Positions 15,475 through 23,517 of a DNA stretch of 64,000 bases are shown piece by piece. Position numbers and translations under genes: made by a program. This stretch comes from DATGFB01 sp032160545 (GTDB lineage: Bacteria > Actinomycetota > Actinomycetes > Mycobacteriales > Jatrophihabitantaceae), in NCBI GenBank assembly GCA_032160545.1, contig JAVHVN010000159.1:1-64000 (forward strand), in the 5' to 3' direction. The notes under the pieces were generated by a model, which worked only from the letters and a program-made list of their open reading frames with translations, made no database searches and was not told the DNA's origin. The stretch's first letter is position 1. Each line of letters starts with the position of its first letter.

Positions 15475-16905
15475 GTGGGTTTGCGCAGCGCGCTGCGGCG
15501 CTGGTTCTCGGACAGCGACGACCGTGACGACCCGTCTGCGGGCGACCTCGTCGCTCAGCAGGTCGCCGAGGCTGATCGGTACTGGGACGCCTCCCTCGCC
15601 CGATCCCTGCTCGACGACGAGGGCCGCCGGGTGGCAGCGCCGCCGATCGCGGCTCCCGGCGGATTGGTCGTCGGCAACGTCGAGCGACGCATACCGCCCG
15701 TCGAACTGCCCGAGTTCTACGTTGCGCAGGCGCCTGCGCCCCCGCCGAAGCCGATCTTCCCCGCGGGGCAGACGGAGTACGACCCCGAACTGGTGAGAGA
15801 GGCGTTCTCGTTCGTCAGCGACCAGGCCGACCGGTTGGTGGCCGAGTTCTACGCCGAGCTCTTCCTGCGGGTCGACGAGGCCATCACGATGTTCCCGTCG
15901 AGCATGACCCGGCAGCGCCAGGAGTTCGGCCGCGCTGTCGTGCAGTGGATCGTCGCCGACAACCCGGCGGAACTGTCGGCGCACCTCGAGCAACTCGGTG
16001 ACGACCACCGCAAGTTCAACGTCGAGCCACGCCACTACGAGCTGGCGGGCGCCGCGATGGTCAGCGCCTGGAAGCGACTGGCCGGCGACAGGTGGACCGA
16101 CGCGCATGAGACGGCCATCGTCGGCAGCTACACCCGGCTCGCCTCGGTGATGATCGACGGCGCGATGCGGCACGCGACGCAGCCCGCCACGTGGGGCGCC
16201 CAGGTGGTCGATCACCAGCGCGTGTCCCAGGACTTCGCCGTCGTCCGCATCCAGCCCGACGCGCCCTACCCCTACAAGGCCGGCCAGTACCTGACCCTCG
16301 AGATCCCCTCGCACCGGCGGGTATGGCGCTCGATGTCCATCGCCAGTGCGCCTCGGTTCGACAACACCTTCGACATCCAGGTCCGCGCGGTCGGGGGTTC
16401 CGGCGTCTCCGCGGCCCTCGTCGCGCATTCCCAGGTCGGCGATCGGCTCACGCTCGGCCCGCCTCGAGGCAACGACCTCGTGGTCGAGCCGGGGACCGCG
16501 CCCGGCGGCCTGCTGTGCGTCGCGTCGGGCACCGGCGCAGCGCCGATCACCGCTGTCGTCGAGTCGGTGCTGGGCTGGACCGAACCACCGCGCCTGTACA
16601 CGTTCGTGGGCGGCCGCACCCGCGGGGACACCTACTCGGTCGATCGGATGTCGAAGTTGATCCACGCAGGCGGCTACTGGCCGACCGCCGAGGTGCACGC
16701 CGTGCTGTCGGACGACCCGACCTCCGAGGGCTACCACGGGCGGGTCGAGGAGCTGGTGCCGAGGCTGCGCGACTGGGCGACGCTCGGAGTCGACGTCCTC
16801 GTCGCGGGTCCGGATTCCATGATCGCCGTGACGGTCGCCGAACTCGGCGACTGCGGCGTGCCGCTCGGCAAGATCCACTTCGACCGGTTCGAGATGGCGA
16901 GCTGA
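15475..16905 (+). CDS. Flavohaemoglobin-like globin fused to FAD/NAD oxidoreductase (type II-like)
   Basis: A 476-residue protein. An N-terminal ~85-residue polar extension precedes a globin domain with B10 Tyr near 126 ('AEFYAELF') and the proximal haem His H178 ('DDHRKF'). It continues into a ferredoxin-reductase FAD domain and an NAD domain ('GTGAAP' at 352-357). In the FAD motif the usual R-x-Y-S reads R285-S-M-S, so the tyrosine is methionine. This fits the atypical type II flavohaemoglobins of mycobacteria rather than E. coli Hmp. Normal members turn NO and O2 into nitrate. It lies 89 bases upstream of a nitric oxide synthase on the same strand, so it may detoxify NO, pass electrons to the synthase, or both. 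The GTG at 15475 has GGAGG 6 bases upstream; an earlier GTG at 15439 is possible. Confidence 0.88.
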   Translation: MGLRSALRRWFSDSDDRDDPSAGDLVAQQVAEADRYWDASLARSLLDDEGRRVAAPPIAAPGGLVVGNVERRIPPVELPEFYVAQAPAPPPKPIFPAGQTEYDPELVREAFSFVSDQADRLVAEFYAELFLRVDEAITMFPSSMTRQRQEFGRAVVQWIVADNPAELSAHLEQLGDDHRKFNVEPRHYELAGAAMVSAWKRLAGDRWTDAHETAIVGSYTRLASVMIDGAMRHATQPATWGAQVVDHQRVSQDFAVVRIQPDAPYPYKAGQYLTLEIPSHRRVWRSMSIASAPRFDNTFDIQVRAVGGSGVSAALVAHSQVGDRLTLGPPRGNDLVVEPGTAPGGLLCVASGTGAAPITAVVESVLGWTEPPRLYTFVGGRTRGDTYSVDRMSKLIHAGGYWPTAEVHAVLSDDPTSEGYHGRVEELVPRLRDWATLGVDVLVAGPDSMIAVTVAELGDCGVPLGKIHFDRFEMAS

Positions 16906-16994
16906 CGGGTGCCGGCCCGCTCGACCCTCCCCACCCTCCCGATCATGACCGCGGCGCGTCTGCCGACGGCTCGATAACTCTGGTTGGTATTCCC

Positions 16995-18257
16995 ATGGCC
17001 TCAGCCTGGTCCGAGGGCTGCCCAGTAACGCATTCCACCTCCACAGACAGTGCCGTTGCGCACCTGCGCGACACCGAGGCCGTCGACCTCGGCGAGGCCG
17101 TCGAATTCGTCGATCAGTTCCACGCCGAGAACCCCGACGCCGGCGATCGGGTCGCGCGCACGGTCCGGGTGGCCAGCTCCATCGCCGAGACCGGGACGTA
17201 CCGGCACACCGCTGCCGAACTCGTCTGGGGCGCGCGGGTGGCCTGGCGCAACAGCGCGCGCTGCATCGGCCGGCTCTACTGGAACAGCCTGCAGGTGCGC
17301 GACCTACGCGACGTCCGGGACGCCGACTCCGTCGCCGCACACTGCCGGGAACATCTGCGGATCGCGGCCAACGGCGGCAAGATCCGCCCGGTCATCACGG
17401 TCTTCGCCGCGGACGAACCCGGGCGCCCCGGGCCGCAGATCTGGAACGAGCAGCTCGTCCGCTACGCCGGCTACCAGCAGCCCGACGGAAGCGTCCTCGG
17501 CGATCCTCGGTACGTCGGGTTCACCGAGTACGTCGGCAGCCTGGGATGGCAAGCGCCGAGCGAGCCCAGCGCGTTCGACGTGCTCCCGCTGGTGATCCGG
17601 TCGAACGAGGAGGGTCCCACCGTCCACCCGCTGACGGCGCAGGACGTCCTCGAGGTTGCGTTGTCGCACCCGGAGTTCCCGTGGTTCGCCGCCCTGGGCC
17701 TGAGGTGGCACGCGGTGCCGGCGATCAGCAACATGCCGCTGCGCATAGGGGGCGTCACCTACCCCGCCGCGCCGTTCAACGGCTGGTACATGGGCACCGA
17801 GATCGGCGCGAGAAACCTTGTCGACCGGGACCGCTACAACCTCAGCAGAGTGGTGGCCGAACTCATCGGCCTCGACACCTCGTCCGAGCAGACGCTGTGG
17901 CGCGACCGCGCCGTCATCGAGATCAACCGTGCCGTCCTGCACTCCTTCGACGCCGCCGGAGTCAGCATCGCCGACCACCACACCGAATCGGCCCGCTTCC
18001 TGCAGCACCTGGCCAGGGAGGAGCGGGCCGGACGCACCTGCCCCGCGGACTGGAGCTGGATCGTGCCGCCGATCTCCGGCGGGCTGACGCCGGTGTTCCA
18101 CCGTTACTACGACGAGGACATCAGCGGGCCGCGGTTCTGTCCGGACCCGGGGCGCGGGCCAGGCGCGCCGCCCGGCTCGCAGCCGAGCGAGGACGGGATC
18201 CGGCAACGTCTCTCCTCCCTCGCGGCGCACCGGCTGAGCCGGCACCTCGCCCGCTGA
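16995..18257 (+). CDS. nos: Nitric oxide synthase oxygenase (bacterial NOS)
   Basis: A 420-residue haem-thiolate enzyme oxidising L-arginine to citrulline and NO. The haem-ligating cysteine is C90 in 'WRNSARCIGRLYW'. The arginine-binding glutamate is E269 in 'GWYMGTEIGARN'. The pterin-pocket tryptophans are in 'WSWIVPPISGG' (about 353-355). As in other bacterial NOSs there is no reductase domain, so electrons must come from another protein; the adjacent flavohaemoglobin is a candidate. It is longer than typical bacterial NOS (about 360-390), with a ~40-residue Pro/Ser-rich tail ending in a 20-bp tandem repeat that also supplies the stop. The ATG at 16995 lacks a clear ribosome site. Confidence 0.93.
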   Translation: MASAWSEGCPVTHSTSTDSAVAHLRDTEAVDLGEAVEFVDQFHAENPDAGDRVARTVRVASSIAETGTYRHTAAELVWGARVAWRNSARCIGRLYWNSLQVRDLRDVRDADSVAAHCREHLRIAANGGKIRPVITVFAADEPGRPGPQIWNEQLVRYAGYQQPDGSVLGDPRYVGFTEYVGSLGWQAPSEPSAFDVLPLVIRSNEEGPTVHPLTAQDVLEVALSHPEFPWFAALGLRWHAVPAISNMPLRIGGVTYPAAPFNGWYMGTEIGARNLVDRDRYNLSRVVAELIGLDTSSEQTLWRDRAVIEINRAVLHSFDAAGVSIADHHTESARFLQHLAREERAGRTCPADWSWIVPPISGGLTPVFHRYYDEDISGPRFCPDPGRGPGAPPGSQPSEDGIRQRLSSLAAHRLSRHLAR

Positions 18258-18293
18258 GCCGGCACTTCGCCCGCTGAGCCGGCACCTCGCCCG
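18234..18293. repeat. Three tandem 20-bp repeats across the nos stop codon
   Basis: The unit CTGAGCCGGCACCTCGCCCG occurs at 18234-18253, 18254-18273 (one C-to-T change) and 18274-18293. The unit length is not a multiple of three, so the first copy is read as coding and the second supplies the TGA (18255-18257) in the shifted frame. Confidence 0.9.
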
Positions 18294-18363
18294 CTGATCA
18301 GCACCGTGGTGTTCGCGCAAGCCGACGACTTTCAATCGCAATTTCGCCACTGCGGTTCGGAAA

Positions 18364-18383
18364 TCTTGCGCCAAACTCTTGCG
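18364..18383 (+). repeat. Direct repeat TCTTGCG, 13-bp period, upstream of the GH87-like gene
   Basis: Two exact copies (18364-18370 and 18377-18383) lie in an A/T-rich patch about 105-120 bases before the likely start codon. LacI-type regulators of glycosidase genes often bind CTTGC-containing sites, so this may be an operator; the evidence is only the repeat and its position. Confidence 0.25.
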
Positions 18384-18486
18384 AAATACCTACAGGCGCC
18401 CTACTTTCGCCTCACTGTCTCTCCGGCTCGGCTCGGGGCGACTGCCCGGCAAGCGTCCACAGGTCGCGATGAAGCGAGGTCACGCC

Positions 18487-20535
18487 GTGCCACACACCAT
18501 CTCCGGGAGCACCGGTCGCGCAGCGAGCGCACGCGGGCGCGTCGCCGCGATCGCGGTGACGACCGCGGCGCTGGCCGCGGCGGCTCTTGTCGCCGGTCCG
18601 AGCCCGGCCTTCGCCGGCGCGCCGGCGAAGGCCGTCGCGACGCCCTCGCCGACCCGTGCCGCCCTCGACCCGGCGCTCGTCGCCGGCCGCGGTGCCGATC
18701 TCGGCATCACGGAGCAAGAGGCGGAGAACGCCGCGACGAACGGCACCGTCATCGGCCCGGACCGCTCGGCCTACACGCTGCCCGCGGAGGCGTCCGGTCG
18801 TAAGGCGGTGAGCCTCGCACCAGGGCAGTACGTCGAGTTCACCCTGCCCAGCGCGGCCAACGCGATCACCGTGCGCTACAGCCTCCCGGACGCCCCGAAC
18901 GGTGGTGGCATCACCGCGCCGCTCGACGTCACCGTGAACGGCGGCCACCGCACGACCATGACGCTCACGTCGCAGTACGCGTGGCTCTACAACCAGTACC
19001 CGTTCTCGAACGACCCGAACGCCGATCTGCTGCACCCGGACTGGTGGATCACCGAATGCGGGTGCGTGCCCGCGGCGACGACGCCAACCCCCGTGATCAC
19101 GAAGCCGTTCCGCCCGAACCACTTCTACGACGAGCAGCGCCTGCTGCTCGGCAAGACCTACCGCGCGGGCGACAAGGTCCGGCTCACAGTTCCGGCGGGC
19201 GGGGCCGTACCGGCGGTCGTCGACCTGCTCGACTCGCAGCTCGTCGCCAAGCCGTACGTCGACGGCGTGGCGGCCAACGTGCTGCTGTTCGGCGCCGACC
19301 CGACCGGCCGGCGCGATTCGGCCGCGGCGCTGGACAAGGCGATCGCCTTCGCCAAGCGTCGGCACCTGAGCGTCTACATCCCGCCCGGCAGCTACCAGGT
19401 GAACCGGCACATCATCGTCGACGACGTCACGATCGAGGGCGCCGGCAGCTGGTACACGATCATCAAGGGCCACGAGGTCACACTCAGCACGCCTGCCCCC
19501 GACGGATCGGTGCACACCGGCGTCGGCTTCTACGGCAAGGACGCATCGGTCGGCGGCAGCACGAACGTGCACCTCTCCGGCTTCGCGATCGAGGGCGACG
19601 TCCGGGAGCGCATCGACACCGACCAGGTGAACGGCATCGGCGGGGCCCTGAACAATTCGACGATCGACGGCCTGTACATCCACCACACCAAGGTGGGCAT
19701 GTGGTTCGACGGACCGATGACGAACCTGCGGCTGACCGACAACGTCATCGCCGACCAGATCGCCGACGGCATCAACTTCCACACCGGGGTAACCAACTCG
19801 CTCGCCTCGAACAACGTCATCCGAAACACCGGTGACGACGGCATGGCGATGTGGTCGGAGAGCACCGAGAACGCCGATGACACGTTCGACCACAACACCG
19901 TGCAGACGCCGGTGCTCGCCAACGGGATCGCGCTCTACGGCGGCACCGACAACACGATCTCGAGCAACCTCGTCGCCGACCCGATCCGCGAGGGCAGCGG
20001 CATCCAGATCGGATCTCGCTTCGGCGCAGAGGCGTTCACCGGTCACGTGTGGATCACGGACAACACAACGGTCCGCGCCGGCACCTACGAGCTGAACTGG
20101 AACATCGGCCTCGGGGCGATCTGGTTCTACGCACTGGAGAAGAACCTCGACGCGGACGTGGAGGTGGTCGGCGACAACTTTTTCGACAACACCTACAACG
20201 CGATCATGCTCGTGAGCGACTGGCCGGTGAAGGACCTGTACTCGATCACGAACGTCCACTTCAAGGACGTCAAGGTCGACGGCACCGGCACCTCGGTGGT
20301 CAGCGCGCGGGCCGCCGGGTCGGCCTCCTTCGAGAACGTCGATGCTCGCAACGTCGGCGCGGTGGGGGTAAACAACTGCGGGTCCTTCCACTTCACGTCG
20401 GCGGGCTCCGAGTTCGCACTCACCGACCTGGGAAGCAACGACGGCGGCTGGCTCGCGCCGTGGGAACTGCCGAACACCATCACGTGCGCGGACCGGCCGG
20501 CGGTCGTGGTGCCTCCGCCGCCGTCCGCGTGGTGA
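18487..20535 (+). CDS. Secreted CBM35-like plus beta-helix glycosidase, probably GH87 (alpha-1,3-glucanase/mycodextranase)
   Basis: A 682-residue exported protein. The signal peptide ends near 'GPSPAFAGA' (residue ~41). Residues ~85-250 resemble a CBM35/CBM6 module ('YVEFTLP', 'RYSLPDAPNGGG'). From ~265 a right-handed parallel beta-helix begins with 'FGADPTGRRDSAAALDKAI'. Three aspartates, D427 ('ADGINFHTG') and D450/D451 ('NTGDDGMAMW'), are spaced 23 and 24 residues apart. That is the spacing I recall for the catalytic aspartates of the GH87 enzyme Agl-FH1 (1067, 1090, 1091). GH87 enzymes cut alpha-1,3-glucan of fungal walls or dental plaque. A pectate-lyase-like or GH55 role is the alternative. 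The start is uncertain: GTG 18487 has GAGG 8 bases upstream; ATG 18469 is also possible. Confidence 0.78.
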   Translation: MPHTISGSTGRAASARGRVAAIAVTTAALAAAALVAGPSPAFAGAPAKAVATPSPTRAALDPALVAGRGADLGITEQEAENAATNGTVIGPDRSAYTLPAEASGRKAVSLAPGQYVEFTLPSAANAITVRYSLPDAPNGGGITAPLDVTVNGGHRTTMTLTSQYAWLYNQYPFSNDPNADLLHPDWWITECGCVPAATTPTPVITKPFRPNHFYDEQRLLLGKTYRAGDKVRLTVPAGGAVPAVVDLLDSQLVAKPYVDGVAANVLLFGADPTGRRDSAAALDKAIAFAKRRHLSVYIPPGSYQVNRHIIVDDVTIEGAGSWYTIIKGHEVTLSTPAPDGSVHTGVGFYGKDASVGGSTNVHLSGFAIEGDVRERIDTDQVNGIGGALNNSTIDGLYIHHTKVGMWFDGPMTNLRLTDNVIADQIADGINFHTGVTNSLASNNVIRNTGDDGMAMWSESTENADDTFDHNTVQTPVLANGIALYGGTDNTISSNLVADPIREGSGIQIGSRFGAEAFTGHVWITDNTTVRAGTYELNWNIGLGAIWFYALEKNLDADVEVVGDNFFDNTYNAIMLVSDWPVKDLYSITNVHFKDVKVDGTGTSVVSARAAGSASFENVDARNVGAVGVNNCGSFHFTSAGSEFALTDLGSNDGGWLAPWELPNTITCADRPAVVVPPPPSAW

Positions 20536-20554
20536 GCGGGGGCGGTCGACAACG

Positions 20555-20627
20555 TGCCCCCGGTCGGACTCGAACCGACACTGGGACCCTTTTAAGGGGT
20601 CTGCCTCTGCCATTGGGCTACGGGGGC
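20555..20627 (-). tRNA. tRNA with anticodon UAA (nominally Leu) but a short class I variable loop
   Basis: A 73-base cloverleaf on the minus strand. The acceptor stem GCCCCCG pairs with CGGGGGC, the discriminator is A, and CCA is not encoded. The T arm is GTCGG-TTCGAGT-CCGAC. The anticodon stem GACCC/GGGTC closes the loop CTTAAAA, placing U-A-A at 34-36, which reads the leucine codon UUA. The D stem is three base pairs. The variable region is only five bases (CCAGT), whereas tRNA-Leu normally has a long class II arm. The identity is therefore uncertain. It lies 19 bases after the end of the GH87-like gene, on the other strand. Confidence 0.8.
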
Positions 20628-20674
20628 GACGCCGACCTTACGACCCGAGCCGCGCAGTTCGGCAACGGCGGCGA

Positions 20675-22012
20675 TCAGGACACCTCGGGTAACCGCCGCT
20701 GCCCTGAAGCCTGCTCGAACTCGCTGCGCGGCTGCTGAATCTGACCGAGCGCCACCACCTCGCGCCGGAAGCACAACGCGCCGGTCCAGTCGGCGATCAC
20801 CCGGATCTTGCGGTTGAGCGTCGGCATCCGCGAGACGTGGTAGGTGCGGTGCATGAACCACGCGACGAAGCCACGCAGCTTGATGCCGTAGATCTCGGCG
20901 ACGCCGCGGTAGAGCCCGAGCGATGCGACCGACCCCACGTACGCGTGCCGGTAGTCCCGCAGCCCCCCGCCGTGCACCGCCGACGCGACGTTCTCGGCGA
21001 GCACCTTCGCCTGCCGCACCGCATGCTGCGCACTCGGGCCGCACAGCGCGTTCGGGTCGTCCTTCGTCAGGTCGGGGACGGCCGCGCAGTCGCCCGCGGC
21101 GAAGACGCCGTTGACGCCCTTCACGGTGAGGTTGGCCGCGCACGGCAGCCGACCGGCGTCGTCGAGCGGCAGCCCGAAGTCCGTCAGAACCGGGTTGGCC
21201 TTCACGCCTGCCGTCCAGACCAGGGTGTCCGCGTAGAACTCCTCGCCGTCGGAGAGCCGGATGCGCCCGTCCACCGCCGACTCGAGCCGGGTCTCGAGCC
21301 GCACGTCTATGCCGCGCTCGGTCAACCGGTCGACGGTGTAGGACGACAGCCGCACGGAGACTTCGGGCATGATCCGGGTGGCCGCTTCGATCAGCACCCA
21401 GCGCATGTCGCCCGGGTCGATCGTCGGGATGTAGCGGGTGGCATACCGGGCCATGTCCTCGAGTTCGGCCATGGCCTCGACACCGGCATACCCGCCACCG
21501 ACGAACACGAAGGTCAGCGCGCGGCGCCGGCAATCCGGATCGGTGGTGGACGCGGCCAGGTCGAGGCGCGCCAGCATGTGGTTGCGCAGGAAGATCGCCT
21601 CGCCGATCGTCTTGAACCCGATGCCGCGCTCGGCGAGTCCGGGTATGGGCAGCAGCCGCGAGATCGACCCCGGGCAGACGATCAGCAGGTCGTAGCCGAG
21701 TTCGTAGGGTTCGCCGGTCGCCGGCTGGACGCTCGCCACCCTGCGCTCGTGCTCGACCGCTCGGACGGCGCCGGTGATCACCCGGCAGTGCTTGAGCACC
21801 TTGCGCAGCGGGACGACCACATGGCGCGGCTCGACGCTCCCCGCAGCGGCTTCGGCCAGGAACGGCTGGTATGTCATGTTGGACTGAGGCTCGACGACGG
21901 TGATGTCGGCGGCGCCACGGGACAGCTTCTTCTGCATCCCGAGCGCCGAGTACATCCCGACGTACCCACCGCCGACGATCAGGATGCGGACCGGGTGGTT
22001 CAGGGTGGTCAT
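20675..22012 (-). CDS. ndh: Type II NADH:quinone dehydrogenase (NDH-2 family)
   Basis: A 445-residue single-subunit flavoprotein passing electrons from NADH to quinone without pumping protons. It has two dinucleotide-binding folds: FAD at 'GGGYVGM' (14-20) and NAD at 'FVFVGGGYAGVEAMAEL' (about 165-180), then the second FAD motif 'GVFAAGDCAAVPD'. The C-terminal ~70 residues ('YRGVAEIYGIKLRGFVAWFMHRTYH') are hydrophobic and likely bind the membrane as in other NDH-2s. The ATG at 22012 fits homology; the frame is open upstream but into a leader that carries a 14-bp inverted repeat. No strong ribosome site is visible. Confidence 0.88.
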   Translation of the reverse strand: MTTLNHPVRILIVGGGYVGMYSALGMQKKLSRGAADITVVEPQSNMTYQPFLAEAAAGSVEPRHVVVPLRKVLKHCRVITGAVRAVEHERRVASVQPATGEPYELGYDLLIVCPGSISRLLPIPGLAERGIGFKTIGEAIFLRNHMLARLDLAASTTDPDCRRRALTFVFVGGGYAGVEAMAELEDMARYATRYIPTIDPGDMRWVLIEAATRIMPEVSVRLSSYTVDRLTERGIDVRLETRLESAVDGRIRLSDGEEFYADTLVWTAGVKANPVLTDFGLPLDDAGRLPCAANLTVKGVNGVFAAGDCAAVPDLTKDDPNALCGPSAQHAVRQAKVLAENVASAVHGGGLRDYRHAYVGSVASLGLYRGVAEIYGIKLRGFVAWFMHRTYHVSRMPTLNRKIRVIADWTGALCFRREVVALGQIQQPRSEFEQASGQRRLPEVS

Positions 22013-22024
22013 GCCAGGACGGTA

Positions 22025-22089
22025 GCGAGCGGGCCCGACCGCTGCCAGCGCCATCGCCTCGTCACGCAACGTCGATCGGGCCCGCTCGC
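22025..22089 (-). repeat. 14-bp perfect inverted repeat in the ndh leader
   Basis: GCGAGCGGGCCCGA at 22025-22038 and its exact complement at 22076-22089 are separated by 37 bases. The near arm lies 12 bases upstream of the ndh start codon on the minus strand, so in mRNA the stem would crowd the ribosome site. It could be a regulatory leader structure or two binding half-sites. Confidence 0.6.
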
Positions 22090-22163
22090 GCGCCGCACCG
22101 ATCAGCGCCGCCCTCACTGCGGTTATCTCACACGGTCACCCGGTCACCCGGACGGCGGTGCCG

Positions 22164-22952
22164 TCAGTCGGCCAATCCCGCCAGTTGCGCGGCCCGTCCC
22201 AGCACCGCGTCGAGCATGGGTTCGGTGAGCCGGCCGGTGAAGGTGTTCTGCTGGCTCACGTGGTAGCAGCCGAGGATGGTTCGGCCGTCCACCGGCGCCT
22301 CCACGCCATGCCCGAACAGCGGCAGCCGCCCGGGCAGCGGCACTGCGGCGGCGCGCAGTGCCGGCCAGAGCGCCGCCCAGCCGAAGCCCCCGAGGACCAC
22401 CACCGCGCGCAGGCCCGGCCAGAGCAGGGACAACTCGCGGGCCAGCCACGGGCGGCAGGCGTCGCGCTCCTCGGGCGTCGGCTTGTTCGCCGGCGGCGCG
22501 CAGCGGACCGGCGCGGCGACCCGAACCCCGTACAGCTGCAGGCCGTCGCCGGCGGCAACCGAGGTCGGCTGGTTGGCGAGGCCGGCGCGGTGCAGGCCGG
22601 CATACAGCCACTCGCCGCTGCGATCCCCGGTGAACATCCGGCCGGTGCGGTTGGCACCGTGCGCGGCCGGGGCGAGCCCGACGATCAGGATCCGGGCGTC
22701 CGTCGCACCGAAGCTCGGGACCGGACGCCCCCAGTAGACCTGGTCGGCGAAGGCCCGGCGCTTCTCGACCGCCACCTGCTCGCGCCACTGGACCAGTCGC
22801 GGGCAGGCCCGGCACACCGACGAGCGGGCCTGGACGTCGTGCAACGTGCGGGCCGAGGCGGCCAACCGGCGGCCGTCCTCGGCGTTGTGTGCAACCGGAG
22901 TGCGCGGCGTGGCGGGGTCGGCCGGCCATCCGCTGCCCGGCCGTGCCCCCAT
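22164..22952 (-). CDS. udgB: Family 5 uracil-DNA glycosylase (UdgB type)
   Basis: A 262-residue Fe-S glycosylase removing uracil and related lesions from DNA, relevant in a GC-rich genome where cytosine deamination is frequent. Motif A is 'GLAPAAHGANRTGRMFTGD' (about 92-110), and motif B is 'HVSQQNTFTG' near the C-terminus. Motif A lacks the catalytic Asp/Asn of family 1, which defines the UDGb group. Cysteines C47 and C50 ('CRAC') plus two later ones ('RCAPP', 'RDACRPW') fit a 4Fe-4S cluster. The ATG at 22952 is preferred; a GTG three codons upstream is possible. Confidence 0.92.
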   Translation of the reverse strand: MGARPGSGWPADPATPRTPVAHNAEDGRRLAASARTLHDVQARSSVCRACPRLVQWREQVAVEKRRAFADQVYWGRPVPSFGATDARILIVGLAPAAHGANRTGRMFTGDRSGEWLYAGLHRAGLANQPTSVAAGDGLQLYGVRVAAPVRCAPPANKPTPEERDACRPWLARELSLLWPGLRAVVVLGGFGWAALWPALRAAAVPLPGRLPLFGHGVEAPVDGRTILGCYHVSQQNTFTGRLTEPMLDAVLGRAAQLAGLAD

Positions 22953-22986
22953 GCCGCCCACCCTGCCACGGCGCGGGCGGCGTCCC

Positions 22987-22998
22987 TTGACCGGTCAA
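22987..22998. promoter_or_regulatory. 12-bp perfect palindrome TTGACCGGTCAA between udgB and the DUF4235 gene
   Basis: The palindrome lies 34 bases from the udgB start and 30 bases before the DUF4235 start, in a 76-base divergent gap. TTGACC also resembles a -35 element on each strand. It may be a regulator site; nothing identifies the regulator. Confidence 0.3.
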
Positions 22999-23028
22999 CG
23001 TGCTGTGGAGCGTGGGTAGGGTTCGGCC

Positions 23029-23406
23029 ATGGCGAACATCGCGGGCAAGATCAGCATGAAAATGCTGACGATCGCCGTCGGTATCCCCGTCGGGATCGTC
23101 ACCAAGAAGGTCGTCGAGCAGACCTGGACGACCGTGCGCCCGGACGACCCGCCCCGCAAGCCGACTCAGGCCGGCGCGAAATGGGGGGACGCGATCGCGT
23201 GGGGCGCGCTCTCGGCGGTAGGCGTCGTCGCCGCGGACATGTTCACACGCAAGGGTGCCGAAGGTGCCTGGCGGTTCCTCATCGGCACCGAGCCGCCGCC
23301 GCCGAAGACCACCAAGGGGATGAAGAAGCTCGAGCGCGCGCAGGAGCGGGTGTCGAGCGACGATGCCGACGCCACCGTGGTGAGCGCCCCGACGCCACTG
23401 CCGTGA
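23029..23406 (+). CDS. DUF4235 membrane protein
   Basis: A 125-residue protein with two hydrophobic segments (about 12-27 and 54-72) and the 'AGAKWGDAIAWGALSAVGV' stretch characteristic of actinobacterial DUF4235 proteins, which have no known function. The C-terminal third is polar and probably cytoplasmic. It has AGGG 9 bases upstream of the ATG and converges on the ppx gene. Confidence 0.8.
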   Translation: MANIAGKISMKMLTIAVGIPVGIVTKKVVEQTWTTVRPDDPPRKPTQAGAKWGDAIAWGALSAVGVVAADMFTRKGAEGAWRFLIGTEPPPPKTTKGMKKLERAQERVSSDDADATVVSAPTPLP

Positions 23407-23517
23407 CGCGCCGCCCGAGGTGCGTGGGGATCGATCAGGAGCCTACGAGTGGTGTGATGACCTCGTCCTAAAAACGACAAGTCACCGCTTGGCCAATGGC
23501 TCTGCCGATCGACAGAG

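Noticed and set aside
16995..18257. Possible fused NOS with a reductase domain
   Set aside because: The protein ends shortly after the oxygenase domain, and no flavin or NAD motif follows. The reductase-like domains are in the separate upstream flavohaemoglobin.
20555..20627. tRNA-Lys reading (CTTTTAA loop) on the plus strand
   Set aside because: The TTCGAGT T loop, the T stem and the acceptor pairing only work on the minus strand, where the anticodon loop is CTTAAAA and the anticodon UAA.
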